A program made the translations under genes and the position numbers. The notes below the pieces were generated by a model. That model saw only the letters and a list, made by a program, of their open reading frames with translations, was not told the origin of the DNA and made no database searches. Shown piece by piece: positions 45,432 to 54,765 of a DNA stretch of 64,000 bases. Numbering within the stretch: the first letter of the stretch is position 1; each line of letters opens with the position of its first letter. This stretch comes from Streptococcus sanguinis. Its GTDB lineage: Bacteria; Bacillota; Bacilli; Lactobacillales; Streptococcaceae. Location: assembly GCF_013343115.1 (NCBI RefSeq), contig NZ_CP054570.1, forward strand, positions 496,001 to 560,000, read 5' to 3'.

Positions 45432-47780
45432 ATGAAATCAGAAATCATTGAATATTTAAAAGACAGGCAGCAGGCTAGCGTAGATGAGCTGGCGGCTGCT
45501 TTGGGGAAAGAGTCTTCCAAAGATTTTAGTAGCTTGGTCAAGACCATTTCCCAGATGGAAAGAAAGCATCAGATTCGCTTTGATGACAAGGGGCGGATTG
45601 AGCTTTATGAGAAGAAAAAGCAGGAGCGTCTGACACTCAAGGGTGTTTTTCATGCCCACAAGAATGGCTTTGGCTTTGTTACCTTGAATGAGGAAGAGGA
45701 TGACCTCTTTGTCGGCCGTAATGATGTCAATCATGCCATTGATGGCGATACGGTGGAAGTAGTCATCACCAAGGTGGCAGACCGGATCAAGGGAACGTCA
45801 GCTGAGGCTAAGATTATCGATATTTTGGAGCACAGCCTGACGTCGGCAGTTGGCCAGCTGGTTCTGGATGAGGAAAAGCCCAAGTATGCGGGCTATATTC
45901 GCTCGAAAAATCAGAAAGTCAGCCAGCCTATTTATGTCAAAAAACCAGCCTTGGTTCTGGATGGCACAGAAGTACTCAAGGTTGCTATTGACAAATATCC
46001 TACCAAGAAACACGATTTCTTTGTGGCCAGTCTGGTCGATGTGGTCGGCCATGTCAACGATCCAGGTATTGATGTGCTGGAGGTGCTGGAGTCGATGGAT
46101 ATTGTCTCCGAATTTCCAGAAAAGGTCTTGGAAGAGGCCGAGCGAATTCCAGATGCACCGACTGAGAGTGATTTGAAAGAGCGTTTGGATCTGCGCGATG
46201 AGATTACCTTTACCATAGATGGGGCGGATGCCAAGGACTTGGACGATGCGGTCCATATCAAGCGTCTGAAAAATGGCAACTTTGAACTTGGTGTCCATAT
46301 CGCAGATGTGTCCTACTATGTCAAGGAAGGCTCTGAGCTGGACAAGGAAGCCCTCAATCGGGCGACCTCTGTCTATGTGACTGACCGCGTGGTGCCTATG
46401 TTACCAGAGCGCCTGTCCAACGGTATCTGCTCCCTCAATCCCAATGTGGACCGGCTGACCCAGTCGGCGATCATGGAGATAGATGCCAAGGGGCGCGTGG
46501 TCAAGCATACTATCACCCAGACTGTCATCAAGACAACCTTCCGCATGACCTACAGCGATGTCAACGACATCATCGCAGGAGATCAGGAAAAAGCTGAGCA
46601 GTTCAAGGCCATTGTACCTAGCATTGACAGCATGGTCCAGCTGCATGAGATTCTGGAAAACATGCGCTTTAAACGCGGTGCGCTCAACTTTGATACCAAT
46701 GAAGCCAAAATCATGGTCAACAAAGAAGGACGCCCAGTGGACATTGTCCTGCGTCAGCGTGGAATTGCCGAGCGCATGATTGAGTCCTTTATGCTGGTGG
46801 CCAATGAAACAGTGGCTGAGAATTTTGCTAAGCTGAATCTCCCCTTTATTTATCGGATTCACGAGGAGCCTAAGGCGGAGAAGGTGCAGAAGTTTATCGA
46901 CTACGCCTCTAGCTTTGGGATTCGGATATACGGGACGGCTAGCTCTATGAGTCAGCAGGCTCTGCAGGATATTATGGAATCGGTCAAAGACCAGCCTTAT
47001 GAGGATGTCCTGTCTATGATGCTTCTGCGCTCCATGCAGCAGGCTCGCTACTCTGAGCACAATCACGGCCACTATGGTCTGGCAGCGGAGTTTTATACGC
47101 ATTTCACCAGTCCGATTCGCCGCTATCCAGACCTTCTGGTTCACCGGATGGTACGGGATTATGGCAAGTCTAAAGAAATAGCAGAGCACTTTGAGCAAGT
47201 GATTCCAGATATTGCTAGCCAGTCTTCCAGTCGGGAGCGTCGGGCTATCGAGGCTGAGCGAGAAGTCGAAGCCATGAAGAAGGCTGAATTCATGGAAGAA
47301 TTTGTCGGAGAAGAGTTTGACGGTGTGGTTTCAAGCGTGGTTAAGTTTGGACTCTTTGTCGAGTTGCCTAATACGGTCGAAGGCTTGATTCATGTCACCA
47401 ACCTGCCAGAGTTTTACAGCTACAATGAGCGGACGATGACCCTACAAGCAGAAAAGTCCGGCGTGATCTTCAAGGTCGGTCAGCAGATTCGCATCAAGCT
47501 GGTTCGAGCGGATAAGGCTACGGGAGAGATTGACTTTGAATACCTGCCCAGTGAATTTGACCTGGTAGAAAAGACCAGTAAGACTGGCAGAGGTAAGTCG
47601 GGCAGAAAGAGACGCCGTGAGGATGACAAGCGCAGCCATCCTTCCAAAGAAAAAGGCTATAGAGATAAGAAAGATAAGAAGTCCAAGAAAGGTAAGAGCC
47701 AGAAGGCATTTTACAAGGAACTAGTCAAGAAAGGAGCCAAGCATGGCAAAGGGAGAAGGAAAGGTCGTCGCGCAAAATAA
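45432..47780 (+). CDS. rnr: Ribonuclease R
   Basis: A 782-residue 3'-5' exoribonuclease that degrades structured RNA and works with SmpB-tmRNA on stalled messages. It has an N-terminal winged helix (about 1-60), cold-shock domains (about 65-225), the RNB catalytic domain with [14 protein letters not shown] (about 263-276), an S1 domain (about 625-705) and a very basic Lys/Arg-rich tail (about 715-782). Length is normal. It overlaps smpB by 38 bases, a functional pairing. Confidence 0.96.
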   Translation: MKSEIIEYLKDRQQASVDELAAALGKESSKDFSSLVKTISQMERKHQIRFDDKGRIELYEKKKQERLTLKGVFHAHKNGFGFVTLNEEEDDLFVGRNDVNHAIDGDTVEVVITKVADRIKGTSAEAKIIDILEHSLTSAVGQLVLDEEKPKYAGYIRSKNQKVSQPIYVKKPALVLDGTEVLKVAIDKYPTKKHDFFVASLVDVVGHVNDPGIDVLEVLESMDIVSEFPEKVLEEAERIPDAPTESDLKERLDLRDEITFTIDGADAKDLDDAVHIKRLKNGNFELGVHIADVSYYVKEGSELDKEALNRATSVYVTDRVVPMLPERLSNGICSLNPNVDRLTQSAIMEIDAKGRVVKHTITQTVIKTTFRMTYSDVNDIIAGDQEKAEQFKAIVPSIDSMVQLHEILENMRFKRGALNFDTNEAKIMVNKEGRPVDIVLRQRGIAERMIESFMLVANETVAENFAKLNLPFIYRIHEEPKAEKVQKFIDYASSFGIRIYGTASSMSQQALQDIMESVKDQPYEDVLSMMLLRSMQQARYSEHNHGHYGLAAEFYTHFTSPIRRYPDLLVHRMVRDYGKSKEIAEHFEQVIPDIASQSSSRERRAIEAEREVEAMKKAEFMEEFVGEEFDGVVSSVVKFGLFVELPNTVEGLIHVTNLPEFYSYNERTMTLQAEKSGVIFKVGQQIRIKLVRADKATGEIDFEYLPSEFDLVEKTSKTGRGKSGRKRRREDDKRSHPSKEKGYRDKKDKKSKKGKSQKAFYKELVKKGAKHGKGRRKGRRAK

Positions 47781-48210
47781 AAAGGCCAGACACGACTACA
47801 CCATCGTAGACACCATAGAGGCTGGCATGGTGCTGACGGGGACGGAAATCAAAAGCGTCCGCGCAGCCCGTATCAATCTCAAAGATGGCTTTGCCCAGAT
47901 CAAGAACGGTGAGGCCTGGCTCAGCAATGTGCATATCGCGCCTTATGAAGAGGGCAATATCTGGAATCAAGAGCCTGAGCGTCGCAGAAAGCTGCTGCTG
48001 CATAAGAAGCAGATCCAAAAGCTGGAGCAGGAGACCAAGGGAACTGGGATGACGCTGGTGCCGCTCAAGGTCTATCTCAAGGACGGCTATGCCAAGCTGC
48101 TACTGGGCTTAGCCAAAGGGAAACACGACTATGACAAGCGCGAGTCCATCAAACGCCGCGAGCAAAACCGCGACATTGCAAGACAAATGAAGAACTTTAA
48201 TACAAGATGA
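47743..48210 (+). CDS. smpB: SsrA-binding protein SmpB
   Basis: A 155-residue partner of tmRNA in rescuing stalled ribosomes. [29 protein letters not shown] and the basic C-terminal tail [14 protein letters not shown] are diagnostic. It starts within the rnr coding region (38-base overlap), so its production is probably coupled to that of RNase R. A terminator follows immediately. Confidence 0.97.
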   Translation: MAKGEGKVVAQNKKARHDYTIVDTIEAGMVLTGTEIKSVRAARINLKDGFAQIKNGEAWLSNVHIAPYEEGNIWNQEPERRRKLLLHKKQIQKLEQETKGTGMTLVPLKVYLKDGYAKLLLGLAKGKHDYDKRESIKRREQNRDIARQMKNFNTR

Positions 48211-48235
48211 AAGATCGGGTGACCGGTCTTTTTTA
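48211..48235 (+). terminator. Terminator of rnr-smpB
   Basis: AAGATCGG (48211-48218) pairs with CCGGTCTT (48223-48230), including one T-G pair, over a GTGA loop, and T residues follow. Confidence 0.85.
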
Positions 48236-48326
48236 GTTTTATATTAGTGATTCTCATCTACAGTAGTTATCTTAAATTGTTTATTGTCAAATTTACTAAA
48301 CAGAAAACTTCTGACCACTTTTCCAC

Positions 48327-48355
48327 TTGTAAAGTCTGTGCTTTTCGAGTATGAT
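48327..48355 (+). promoter_or_regulatory. Promoter of tehB
   Basis: TTGTAA (48327-48332), a 17-base spacer and TATGAT (48350-48355). Confidence 0.65.
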
Positions 48356-48404
48356 AAAGACAGTTAGATTATTCGTAGCTTTGCTTTTAGAGAAAGGATT
48401 TTTT

Positions 48405-49268
48405 ATGACAGAAGAATTGCTAGCTTATAAACGCATGCCGCTGTGGACGGCTGAGACCATGCCAGAGGCGGTAAAGAGAAAGCACAATACCAAAGAGGGA
48501 ACTTGGGGTAAAATCACTGTTCTCAAGGGACGCCTTAAGTTTGTTGAGATGTCAGAGGAGGGTGAGGAGCTGGCTGAGCACATCTTTGAGGCTGGTCAGG
48601 ACAATCCTTTTGCCCAACCCCAAGCTTGGCATCGGGTTGAAGCCCTGACTGATGACCTAGAGTGGTATTTGGAGTTTTACTGTCGGCCTGAGGATTATTT
48701 CCCAAAGAAATACGGCAGTAATCCAGTGCACTCAGAGGTTTTGGAAGCTATGCAGACAGTCCGGCCAGGGCGGGCGTTAGACCTAGGCTGTGGTCAAGGT
48801 CGCAATGCTCTCTTTCTAGCCAAGCAGGGCTTTGAAGTGACGGCTGTAGATCAGAATGAGCTGGCACTGGAGATCTTACGGAGCATTGTGGAGCAGGAGG
48901 ATTTAGATCTGCCAGTGGGTAGCTACGATATCAACTCAGCTAGTTTGACCCAGACTTATGATTTGATCGTTTCCACTGTTGTCCTTATGTTCCTGCAGGC
49001 GGAGCGGATTCCAGATATTATCCGAAATATGCAAGAGCACACAGCGCTTGGCGGCTATAATCTCATCGTCTGTGCTATGGATACAGAAGACTTCCCATGC
49101 TCTGTTCCCTTTCCTTTTACTTTTAAGGAAGGCGAGCTTGCCGAGTATTACAAGGATTGGGAGCTGGTTAAGTACAATGAAAATCCTGGTCACCTCCACC
49201 GACGTGATGAAAATGGCAATCGAATTCAGCTGCGCTTTGCGACTATGCTGGCTAAAAAGGTTCAGTAG
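48405..49268 (+). CDS. tehB: TehB-type SAM-dependent methyltransferase
   Basis: A 287-residue protein with an N-terminal DUF1971/TehB-N cupin-like domain (about residues 1-90) and a class I methyltransferase domain (about 100-285) with the SAM loop ALDLGCGQGRNALFLA (about 125-140). Relatives give tellurite resistance by methylation; the natural substrate is unclear. ATG at 48405 is chosen because AGAAAGGA precedes it and the homologous region starts there; the frame is open 18 codons further upstream, beginning inside the -10 region. Confidence 0.9.
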   Translation: MTEELLAYKRMPLWTAETMPEAVKRKHNTKEGTWGKITVLKGRLKFVEMSEEGEELAEHIFEAGQDNPFAQPQAWHRVEALTDDLEWYLEFYCRPEDYFPKKYGSNPVHSEVLEAMQTVRPGRALDLGCGQGRNALFLAKQGFEVTAVDQNELALEILRSIVEQEDLDLPVGSYDINSASLTQTYDLIVSTVVLMFLQAERIPDIIRNMQEHTALGGYNLIVCAMDTEDFPCSVPFPFTFKEGELAEYYKDWELVKYNENPGHLHRRDENGNRIQLRFATMLAKKVQ

Positions 49269-49397
49269 AAGACAGTGGGACAGAAGTTGATTTTTTAAAA
49301 TTTAGCTTTGCTCACTTATTTTGAGGTTCAGGTTTAAAATGTCTGGGAGGCAATTTAAATTGTCTCAGCCACAATATTTTTTGAACATAATAAAGCT
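49269..49397. other. Non-coding spacer with GTGGGACAG-type sequence
   Basis: This stretch contains AGTGGGACAGAAGTTGATTT at about 49275-49294 and TGTCTCAGCC at about 49361-49370. The look is of a dispersed streptococcal intergenic element, but with one copy in the window I cannot show it is a repeat. No gene is seen. Confidence 0.35.
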
Positions 49398-49430
49398 AGA
49401 CTGAGATATTTTTGTCTCAGTCTTTTTATT
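49398..49430 (+). terminator. Terminator after tehB
   Basis: AGACTGAGA (49398-49406) pairs perfectly with TCTCAGTCT (49415-49423), followed by T residues. Confidence 0.85.
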
Positions 49431-49507
49431 TTAGTAAAAAACTTTAGAAATATTTTAGAATTTCTTGAGAAATATCTGAAGTTTGGAGGCTATACTAGAA
49501 AGTGTAA

Positions 49508-49641
49508 GGAGGAGAGAAAAGAGCTGGAAGCAACAGGACAGCTGATAGAAACTTTAGTTTTTCTTTAAGTGTGAGTCTAGAGCAGATCACTTTTAAAAGC
49601 AGACTGAACGACCTTATTCTCTCCTCTTGCGGCAATTTTTT
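49508..49641 (+). ncRNA. Candidate structured RNA upstream of pepO
   Basis: A stretch of about 130 bases is closed by a perfect 10-base helix, GAGGAGAGAA (49509-49518) with TTCTCTCCTC (49617-49626). Inside it are AGCTG/CAGCT, GAAACT/AGTTTTTC and AAGTG/CACTT stems, and it ends in AATTTTTT. A TATACT at 49491-49496 with TTGAGA 20 bases upstream could start it. No known riboswitch or T-box signature is recognised and no convincing coding frame is present. The pepO promoter follows downstream, so this may be a separate small RNA. Confidence 0.4.
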
Positions 49642-49660
49642 CCAGACCTTCAGTTTTCTG

Positions 49661-49689
49661 TTGACGAGGAAAAAAGAATATGTTAAAGT
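49661..49689 (+). promoter_or_regulatory. Promoter of pepO
   Basis: TTGACG (49661-49666), a 17-base spacer and TAAAGT (49684-49689) preceded by TGT. Confidence 0.65.
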
Positions 49690-49745
49690 AAATGAGTAAA
49701 ATAAAAAAGTCAATTATATTTTACTTAAGATAAAAGGAGGAACTC

Positions 49746-51761
49746 ATGAAGAAAAGAACGAAAATTATTCTAACTTCTACGTTGACTGTGACCGGCCTAA
49801 TCTTGGCTGCCGGTGGCTACTGGGCTTATAAGACCTTTGTCCCTCAGGAGACACCGATCGATAAGAATGCCACAGTGAGGACCAATTACTATCAGGCCAT
49901 CAATAAGAAATGGCTGGAAAAGGCAGAGATCCCTAGCGACCAGCCGTCTAACGGTGTGTTTTATGAACTGAACGAGCAGGTCAAGGATAAGATGAAGGCG
50001 GATGTCAAAAATCTAGTCTCTGGTAAAGAAGAGTCAACGATTGAAGGCATGCCTGAGTTTATCAAATACTATCAGCAAGCGACTGACTTCAAGCAGCGGG
50101 AAAAGGATGGCCTAGCCCCTCTCAAGCCCTATCTCAAGGAAATTGAAGACTTGTCCGATTTGAAGGACCTAGCCAGTAAGGCTGTTGACTGGGAAAAGCG
50201 TGGTCTAGCACTGCCGTTTACCCTTGAAATTAGTTCTAACCTAGAAAATACCAATCAGAAACAAGTGAATCTGTCCAGTCCAAGTCTTATGCTGCCGGAT
50301 AAGAGCTACTATGAAGATGAAGGTGCTAAGAAAAGGATGATGGATCCGCTGGAAAAAGCATTCAAAGAAGCCATGCAAAAGCTGGGCTACAGTGAAAAAA
50401 ACAGCGAAAAGATTGTCAAAGAAGCCTTAGAATTTGATGGAGAACTGGCCAAATATGCCCAAAGCAATGAAGAAACTTCGGAAATTAAAAATCTTCACCA
50501 TCCTAAGACGGCAGAAGACATCAATGCCTACTCTGATACCTTTAAGTTTCACGATATTATCAATGCCTATCTAGGCCAGGAATCTGGTGATGTCAATGTA
50601 CCTAACCCTAAGTATTATGAAAATTTTGCCAAGGTAGTTAATGACAAGAACTTTGGCAAGCTCAAATCTTGGATGCTTGTGAAGCAGGCAGCATCAGCAT
50701 CTAGTTTTCTAACCGATGACTATCGGCTGATTTTTGCAGAGTACCAAAAATCCTTGCAAGGTACTAAGGAAGCAACTTCAAAAGAAGATGCAGCATACAA
50801 TCTGACAACAGGAACTTTTTCAGATGTCTTTAGTCTTTACTATGGTCGCAAATATTTTGGTGAGGAAGCCAAGCAAGAAGTGACCCAAATGGTCAAGGAT
50901 ATCAAGGAAGTCTATCGGGAACGTATGCTGAAAAACGAATGGCTATCAGAAGAAACCAAACAGAAGGCAGTCAAGAAGCTGGATACTATGAAACTCTATA
51001 TCGGCTATCCTGAAAAAGTTCGCGAAGCGACTAAGGCCTTGAAAGTAGACGATAAAAAATCCTTCTTTGAGAATGCAATTGCTTTGAGTCAAGCAAAACA
51101 TCAATATGATGTTGAGCACTTCTCTGAGCCAGTAGACAAGGACGAGTGGGTGATGCCTTCCTATGATATCAACGCTTACTACTCACAGGAAAATAACAGT
51201 ATCAACTTTCCAGCCGCAATCCTGCAGAATCCATTCTTTGATGTTAAGCAAGAGATGGAAAAGAACTATGGCGGTATCGGTATGGTTATTGGTCACGAGA
51301 TTACTCACGCCTTTGACTCAAACGGTGCAAACTTTGATGAAGAGGGGAATTTGAACAATTGGTGGACAGAAGCAGATAAGAAAGCTTTTGACAAGAAAAT
51401 TGAAGCTGTTACTAAGCAGTGGGATGGTATTGAAATCTACGGCGGCAAGGTCAACGGCAAGCTTACGGTAACAGAAAATGTAGCCGATGCAGGTGGGCTT
51501 TCAGCTACTCTCGAAGTTGTGAAAAAGAAATATCCAGATGCAGACTTGAAGAATTACTTTGAAAACTATGCCAATATCTGGAGAAGCAAGGCCAGTCTGC
51601 AATTTAACCAACTTCTCCTGAAGGTAGATGTCCATGCTCCGTCCGAGCTGCGGGTCAACCAGCAACTCAAAAATGTAGAGGCCTTCTATGAAACCTATCC
51701 AGAAATCAAAGAAGGTGATGCCATGTATCTGGCTCCAGATAAGCGGGTCAGCGTATGGTAA
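49746..51761 (+). CDS. pepO: M13 family zinc endopeptidase PepO, membrane-anchored
   Basis: A 671-residue neprilysin-like metallopeptidase. An N-terminal helix (about residues 8-29) acts as a signal anchor, so the enzyme is probably on the outer face. The zinc site VIGHEITHAF (HExxH, about residue 517) and the third ligand in ENVADAGG (about 578) are intact, as is the substrate-binding NAYY (about 475). Relatives cleave bioactive peptides and some bind host proteins. AAAGGAGG precedes the ATG. It has its own promoter, 50 bases upstream. Confidence 0.94.
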   Translation: MKKRTKIILTSTLTVTGLILAAGGYWAYKTFVPQETPIDKNATVRTNYYQAINKKWLEKAEIPSDQPSNGVFYELNEQVKDKMKADVKNLVSGKEESTIEGMPEFIKYYQQATDFKQREKDGLAPLKPYLKEIEDLSDLKDLASKAVDWEKRGLALPFTLEISSNLENTNQKQVNLSSPSLMLPDKSYYEDEGAKKRMMDPLEKAFKEAMQKLGYSEKNSEKIVKEALEFDGELAKYAQSNEETSEIKNLHHPKTAEDINAYSDTFKFHDIINAYLGQESGDVNVPNPKYYENFAKVVNDKNFGKLKSWMLVKQAASASSFLTDDYRLIFAEYQKSLQGTKEATSKEDAAYNLTTGTFSDVFSLYYGRKYFGEEAKQEVTQMVKDIKEVYRERMLKNEWLSEETKQKAVKKLDTMKLYIGYPEKVREATKALKVDDKKSFFENAIALSQAKHQYDVEHFSEPVDKDEWVMPSYDINAYYSQENNSINFPAAILQNPFFDVKQEMEKNYGGIGMVIGHEITHAFDSNGANFDEEGNLNNWWTEADKKAFDKKIEAVTKQWDGIEIYGGKVNGKLTVTENVADAGGLSATLEVVKKKYPDADLKNYFENYANIWRSKASLQFNQLLLKVDVHAPSELRVNQQLKNVEAFYETYPEIKEGDAMYLAPDKRVSVW

Positions 51762-51800
51762 GATTGCTTGTCTAGAGAAGACGGTAAAATAATCTAAGCT

Positions 51801-51914
51801 ATGAAGCACAACCAGTTTGGTAATAGGAGAGAAGTTCGTTCTTTTTTCCAATCCATTCTTTCCTGCGACACTTGCGCGGCTGCGGGTTGTGCCTCCGCAG
51901 CCACGTATCTTTAA
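51801..51914 (+). CDS. Possible 37-residue cysteine/alanine-rich peptide
   Basis: An ATG at 51801 opens 37 codons, with a C-terminus rich in Cys and Ala (SCDTCAAAGCASAATYL), ending at TAA 51912-51914, where a terminator begins. A TAAAAT at 51785-51790 could start transcription just before the ATG; there is no Shine-Dalgarno sequence. The C-x2-C-x4-C spacing is reminiscent of sactipeptide cores, but no modifying enzyme is nearby. The same DNA forms a perfect GGCTGCGG/CCGCAGCC hairpin (51878-51885, 51895-51902), so the coding reading could be accidental. Confidence 0.25.
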   Translation: MKHNQFGNRREVRSFFQSILSCDTCAAAGCASAATYL

Positions 51915-51940
51915 AGTCAGATTTTATCTGGCTTTTTTCT
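51913..51940 (+). terminator. Rho-independent terminator
   Basis: AAAGTCAGAT (51913-51922) pairs with ATCTGGCTTT (51926-51935), including one T-G pair, over a TTT loop, with T6 after. It ends pepO and/or the small frame before it. Confidence 0.85.
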
Positions 51941-52076
51941 TTTACAAAAAAATTTTTATACAGCTTGATATACATCTATGGAAATTTATACAAGAGGCTT
52001 GGAGGGGCTGCTAGGTATACAGCTAGAGTAATTTTTTCCTAGGGGAATTTATTCATTTTAGCTAGCAGAAGAGGTT
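51941..52076. other. AT-rich spacer before the first C69 peptidase
   Basis: About 136 bases with several TATACA words but no gene, hairpin or promoter that I can support. Confidence 0.4.
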
Positions 52077-52092
52077 TTGGAAACGCTTGCAA
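52077..52092 (+). promoter_or_regulatory. cre site before the first C69 peptidase
   Basis: TTGGAAACGCTTGCAA matches the extended cre consensus WTGNAANCGNWNNCAW at all positions. Its last six bases are the -35 box. Confidence 0.8.
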
Positions 52093-52115
52093 CCGTGGTA
52101 AGAGAATAGTATACT
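52087..52115 (+). promoter_or_regulatory. Promoter of the first C69 peptidase
   Basis: TTGCAA (52087-52092), a 17-base spacer and TATACT (52110-52115). Confidence 0.75.
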
Positions 52116-52162
52116 AAATATGCGATAAATATTTTATCAATTAATATACAAAGGAGAAACTG

Positions 52163-53827
52163 ATGAAAAAGAAATTTTTCAGTTGGGCTATTCCAGCCTT
52201 GATGCTTCTTACACTCTTCCCTTTTCAGGCTGTCTCAGCCTGTACCGGATTTATTATCGGCAAGGATTTGACGACGGATGGTTCGACTCTCTATGGTCGA
52301 ACAGAGGACCTGGAGCCCAACCACAACAAGAATTTTGTGGTACGGGAGCGCAAGTATAACAAGGCTGGTGATAAATTTGTAGATGAAACCAATGGCTTTA
52401 GCTTTGATTTGCCAGCTGTTAGCTACAAGTATACGGTGGTACCGGATGTGACACCAGAGCAGGGAGTTTTCGATGAGGCCGGTTTTAATGAGGAAGGCGT
52501 TTCTATATCTGCGACAGTCTCGGCCAGTGCTAATGATGATATTCAAAAAGTAGACCCTTACGTTAAGGACGGTATCGCTGAATCAGCTTTAACTTCTGTA
52601 GTCTTGCCTCATGTGAAAACAGCTAAAGAGGGAGTGGAGCTCTTATCTAAAATTGTCAGAGAAAAAGGTGCAGCCGAAGGCAATATCGTGACGATTGCTG
52701 ACAAGACGGGTGTATGGTATATGGAAATCCTTTCTGGCCACCAATACGCTGCCATCAAGTTTCCGGATGACAAATACGCTGTTTTTCCTAATACATTTTT
52801 CCTAGGCAGTGTAGATAAAAATGATACTGAAAACACCATCTTATCAGCTGATCTGGAAAAAATAGCCCAGGATGCTGGCACCTATAAGGAAATCAATGGC
52901 AGCTTCCATGTAGCCCAATCTTATAATCCGCCGCTGGCAGAGGCTGACCGCTCTCGGGTTTGGTCTGGTATCAAGGCGCTGGATCCCAATGCAGATGTGC
53001 AATATGATGATGAATACTTTGAACTCATGCACTCAACCAGCGACAAGCTTAGTCTGCGTGATGCGATGAACTTGCAGCGCAATCGCTTGGAAGGAACAGA
53101 CTTCAAACCGCAAGATCAGATGGAGCTAGACGGAAAAGGGATTCCAGATAAAACCAAAGCAGACCCGGTTTATAAATATCCTATTTCCAATCCAAATGTC
53201 ATGGAGGCCCATATTTTCCAGCTCAAGGAGAATTTACCTGCCTCTACTGGAGGAGGGATTCTCTGGCTAGCTATGGGAAGTCCGCGCAATGCACCTTACC
53301 TTCCTTACTATGGCAATATCAGCAATACCTCTCAGCCTTATCAAGAAATGAGTACAGCCTATAATGAGAATTCCTGGTATTGGACTGTTAGCCGAATCAA
53401 TGATTTGGTTGCAAAATATCCAGAACTATTTGAAGATGGCTCTATTCGCAGTGAAATTGAGCGTATGGAAAGCCAATGGATGGAGGAACAGCCTGCTCAT
53501 GACAGCGAGCAGATTAGTCTGTCTGAACAGCCAGAACAAGCCAGTCTGAAAGCAACAAAAGATTCTATGGAGCGAGCGGATTCAGTCTTTAAGCGCCTCA
53601 AGGAAATCCAAAAGATTGCTGAAGATAAGGTCGTGGCGGAATATGGTACAAGTGCTTTAGAAGAGATTGAGGAGTTGGAGGGCTCTGACACAGAGGAGAC
53701 AATTCGTCTGGAAGATTTTGACTACGATATTGCTATTGCAGGAGTCATCTTTGTGCTGACTGTCATTGGAATAGCGATTTATCTTGTCAAAGGAAAAAAT
53801 AGAAAAGGAGCAGACAGTCATGAATAA
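52163..53827 (+). CDS. Exported C69 family dipeptidase, membrane-tethered
   Basis: A 554-residue Ntn-hydrolase. The signal peptide ends at AVSA, exposing the catalytic Cys27 (ACTGF), which becomes the N-terminal nucleophile. The conserved TLYGRTEDLEPNHNK follows. A C-terminal helix (about residues 515-540) anchors the protein without an LPXTG motif. C69 enzymes cleave dipeptides; extracellular forms in streptococci probably feed peptide-derived amino acids. It overlaps the PrsW-like gene by 8 bases. It is a paralogue of the LPSTG-bearing gene at 54766, with matching promoters. AAAGGAGA precedes the ATG. Confidence 0.9.
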   Translation: MKKKFFSWAIPALMLLTLFPFQAVSACTGFIIGKDLTTDGSTLYGRTEDLEPNHNKNFVVRERKYNKAGDKFVDETNGFSFDLPAVSYKYTVVPDVTPEQGVFDEAGFNEEGVSISATVSASANDDIQKVDPYVKDGIAESALTSVVLPHVKTAKEGVELLSKIVREKGAAEGNIVTIADKTGVWYMEILSGHQYAAIKFPDDKYAVFPNTFFLGSVDKNDTENTILSADLEKIAQDAGTYKEINGSFHVAQSYNPPLAEADRSRVWSGIKALDPNADVQYDDEYFELMHSTSDKLSLRDAMNLQRNRLEGTDFKPQDQMELDGKGIPDKTKADPVYKYPISNPNVMEAHIFQLKENLPASTGGGILWLAMGSPRNAPYLPYYGNISNTSQPYQEMSTAYNENSWYWTVSRINDLVAKYPELFEDGSIRSEIERMESQWMEEQPAHDSEQISLSEQPEQASLKATKDSMERADSVFKRLKEIQKIAEDKVVAEYGTSALEEIEELEGSDTEETIRLEDFDYDIAIAGVIFVLTVIGIAIYLVKGKNRKGADSHE

Positions 53828-54641
53828 AACAAGAAGAATTGCTCTCTATATCTACTTAGTCCTAGCTGGTATTGGCTTGCAGTTTGAGCTTGGAGACATG
53901 GCGGAGAAGGATGTCACCTTAGAAGCTGGCCGCGACTTGGTTCTGAACTTAGCTGTTTTAGCTGCCTTTTTCCTGCCTTTCTATTTCTTGATTAAAAAAC
54001 TTGCCAAGAAGTTATCGGTTGAGATGATTGTTCTAGCAACAGCCCTCTTTGGAGGTGCCTTTATCTCTGGCTGGCTAAGCTTTGCGGGCAATAGTTTGAT
54101 TGATATTATTAACTCTAACTTTATCAAGGATCCTGCTGTTTTCAATGATTGGACAAATGCACTGACAGCTCCTTTTGCAGAGGAATTTTTCAAGTCTCTG
54201 ACAGCCTTTGCCGCTCTCTACATTTTGGGACGCAAGGATATTCAGTCTGTCTTAATCGCTGGACTGAGTTCGGGTTTTGGCTTTCAAGTCATAGAGGATA
54301 TTGGCTATGTATCCAGAGTGACTTTCGGAGGACAATATAGTGGTTCCTTAGAAGCAGTTGGCAGAATTGCTGGCGGATTGGCTTCGCATACTCTCTATAC
54401 AGCAGTGGTGACTGTTGGGGTTTATCTTCTCTTTTCCACGGCTTACAAGAAATACCGTCTCTTTGGTCTCTGGTGCGTCGTGTCAACCGTTGCCAATCAC
54501 TTTATTTGGAACTCTCCTTTCTTCGAAACAGAGCATCGGATTAACATCGTTGTCGGTTTCTTATTTGCCTTTCTCGTTGCTACCTTTATAGAAGTCTACC
54601 GACTGGTTTTGAAGGAGAAAAAGACAGATTTAGAAATTTAA
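53820..54641 (+). CDS. PrsW-like intramembrane glutamic protease
   Basis: A 273-residue membrane protein with about eight helices and the family marks FAEEFFKSL (EE pair, about residue 122), GFGFQVIEDIGY (about 155) and a histidine in ASHTLYTAV (about 190). PrsW proteins cleave membrane-bound substrates such as anti-sigma factors in Bacillus. Sitting in one operon with a membrane-tethered peptidase, it might process that protein's C-terminal anchor, but this is only inference. Start ATG 53820 follows AAAAGGAGC; an upstream in-frame ATG at 53784 lies within the peptidase gene. Confidence 0.85.
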   Translation: MNKTRRIALYIYLVLAGIGLQFELGDMAEKDVTLEAGRDLVLNLAVLAAFFLPFYFLIKKLAKKLSVEMIVLATALFGGAFISGWLSFAGNSLIDIINSNFIKDPAVFNDWTNALTAPFAEEFFKSLTAFAALYILGRKDIQSVLIAGLSSGFGFQVIEDIGYVSRVTFGGQYSGSLEAVGRIAGGLASHTLYTAVVTVGVYLLFSTAYKKYRLFGLWCVVSTVANHFIWNSPFFETEHRINIVVGFLFAFLVATFIEVYRLVLKEKKTDLEI

Positions 54642-54672
54642 ATAATTTTCAGGGAATATATCAAACAAGAGC

Positions 54673-54688
54673 TTGAAATCGCTTGCAA
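54673..54688 (+). promoter_or_regulatory. cre site before the second C69 peptidase
   Basis: TTGAAATCGCTTGCAA matches WTGNAANCGNWNNCAW at all positions and ends in the -35 TTGCAA, exactly as in the first peptidase promoter. Confidence 0.8.
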
Positions 54689-54711
54689 AACCTGAAGTAA
54701 AAGGCTATACT
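54683..54711 (+). promoter_or_regulatory. Promoter of the second C69 peptidase
   Basis: TTGCAA (54683-54688), a 17-base spacer and TATACT (54706-54711), the same boxes and spacing as the first peptidase promoter. Confidence 0.75.
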
Positions 54712-54765
54712 GAATATAGTATTTAATTTTGTAATTTTTTACAAAAAAACAAAGGAGATATTTTT

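Noticed and set aside
46401..47198. Minus-strand open frame of 265 codons inside rnr
   Set aside because: It lies opposite the catalytic domain of RNase R, with composition typical of a shadow frame and no start signals.
49508..49641. T-box or known riboswitch before pepO
   Set aside because: The T-box core (AGGGTGGAACC type) and other riboswitch signatures I know are absent; I keep it only as an unclassified structured RNA.
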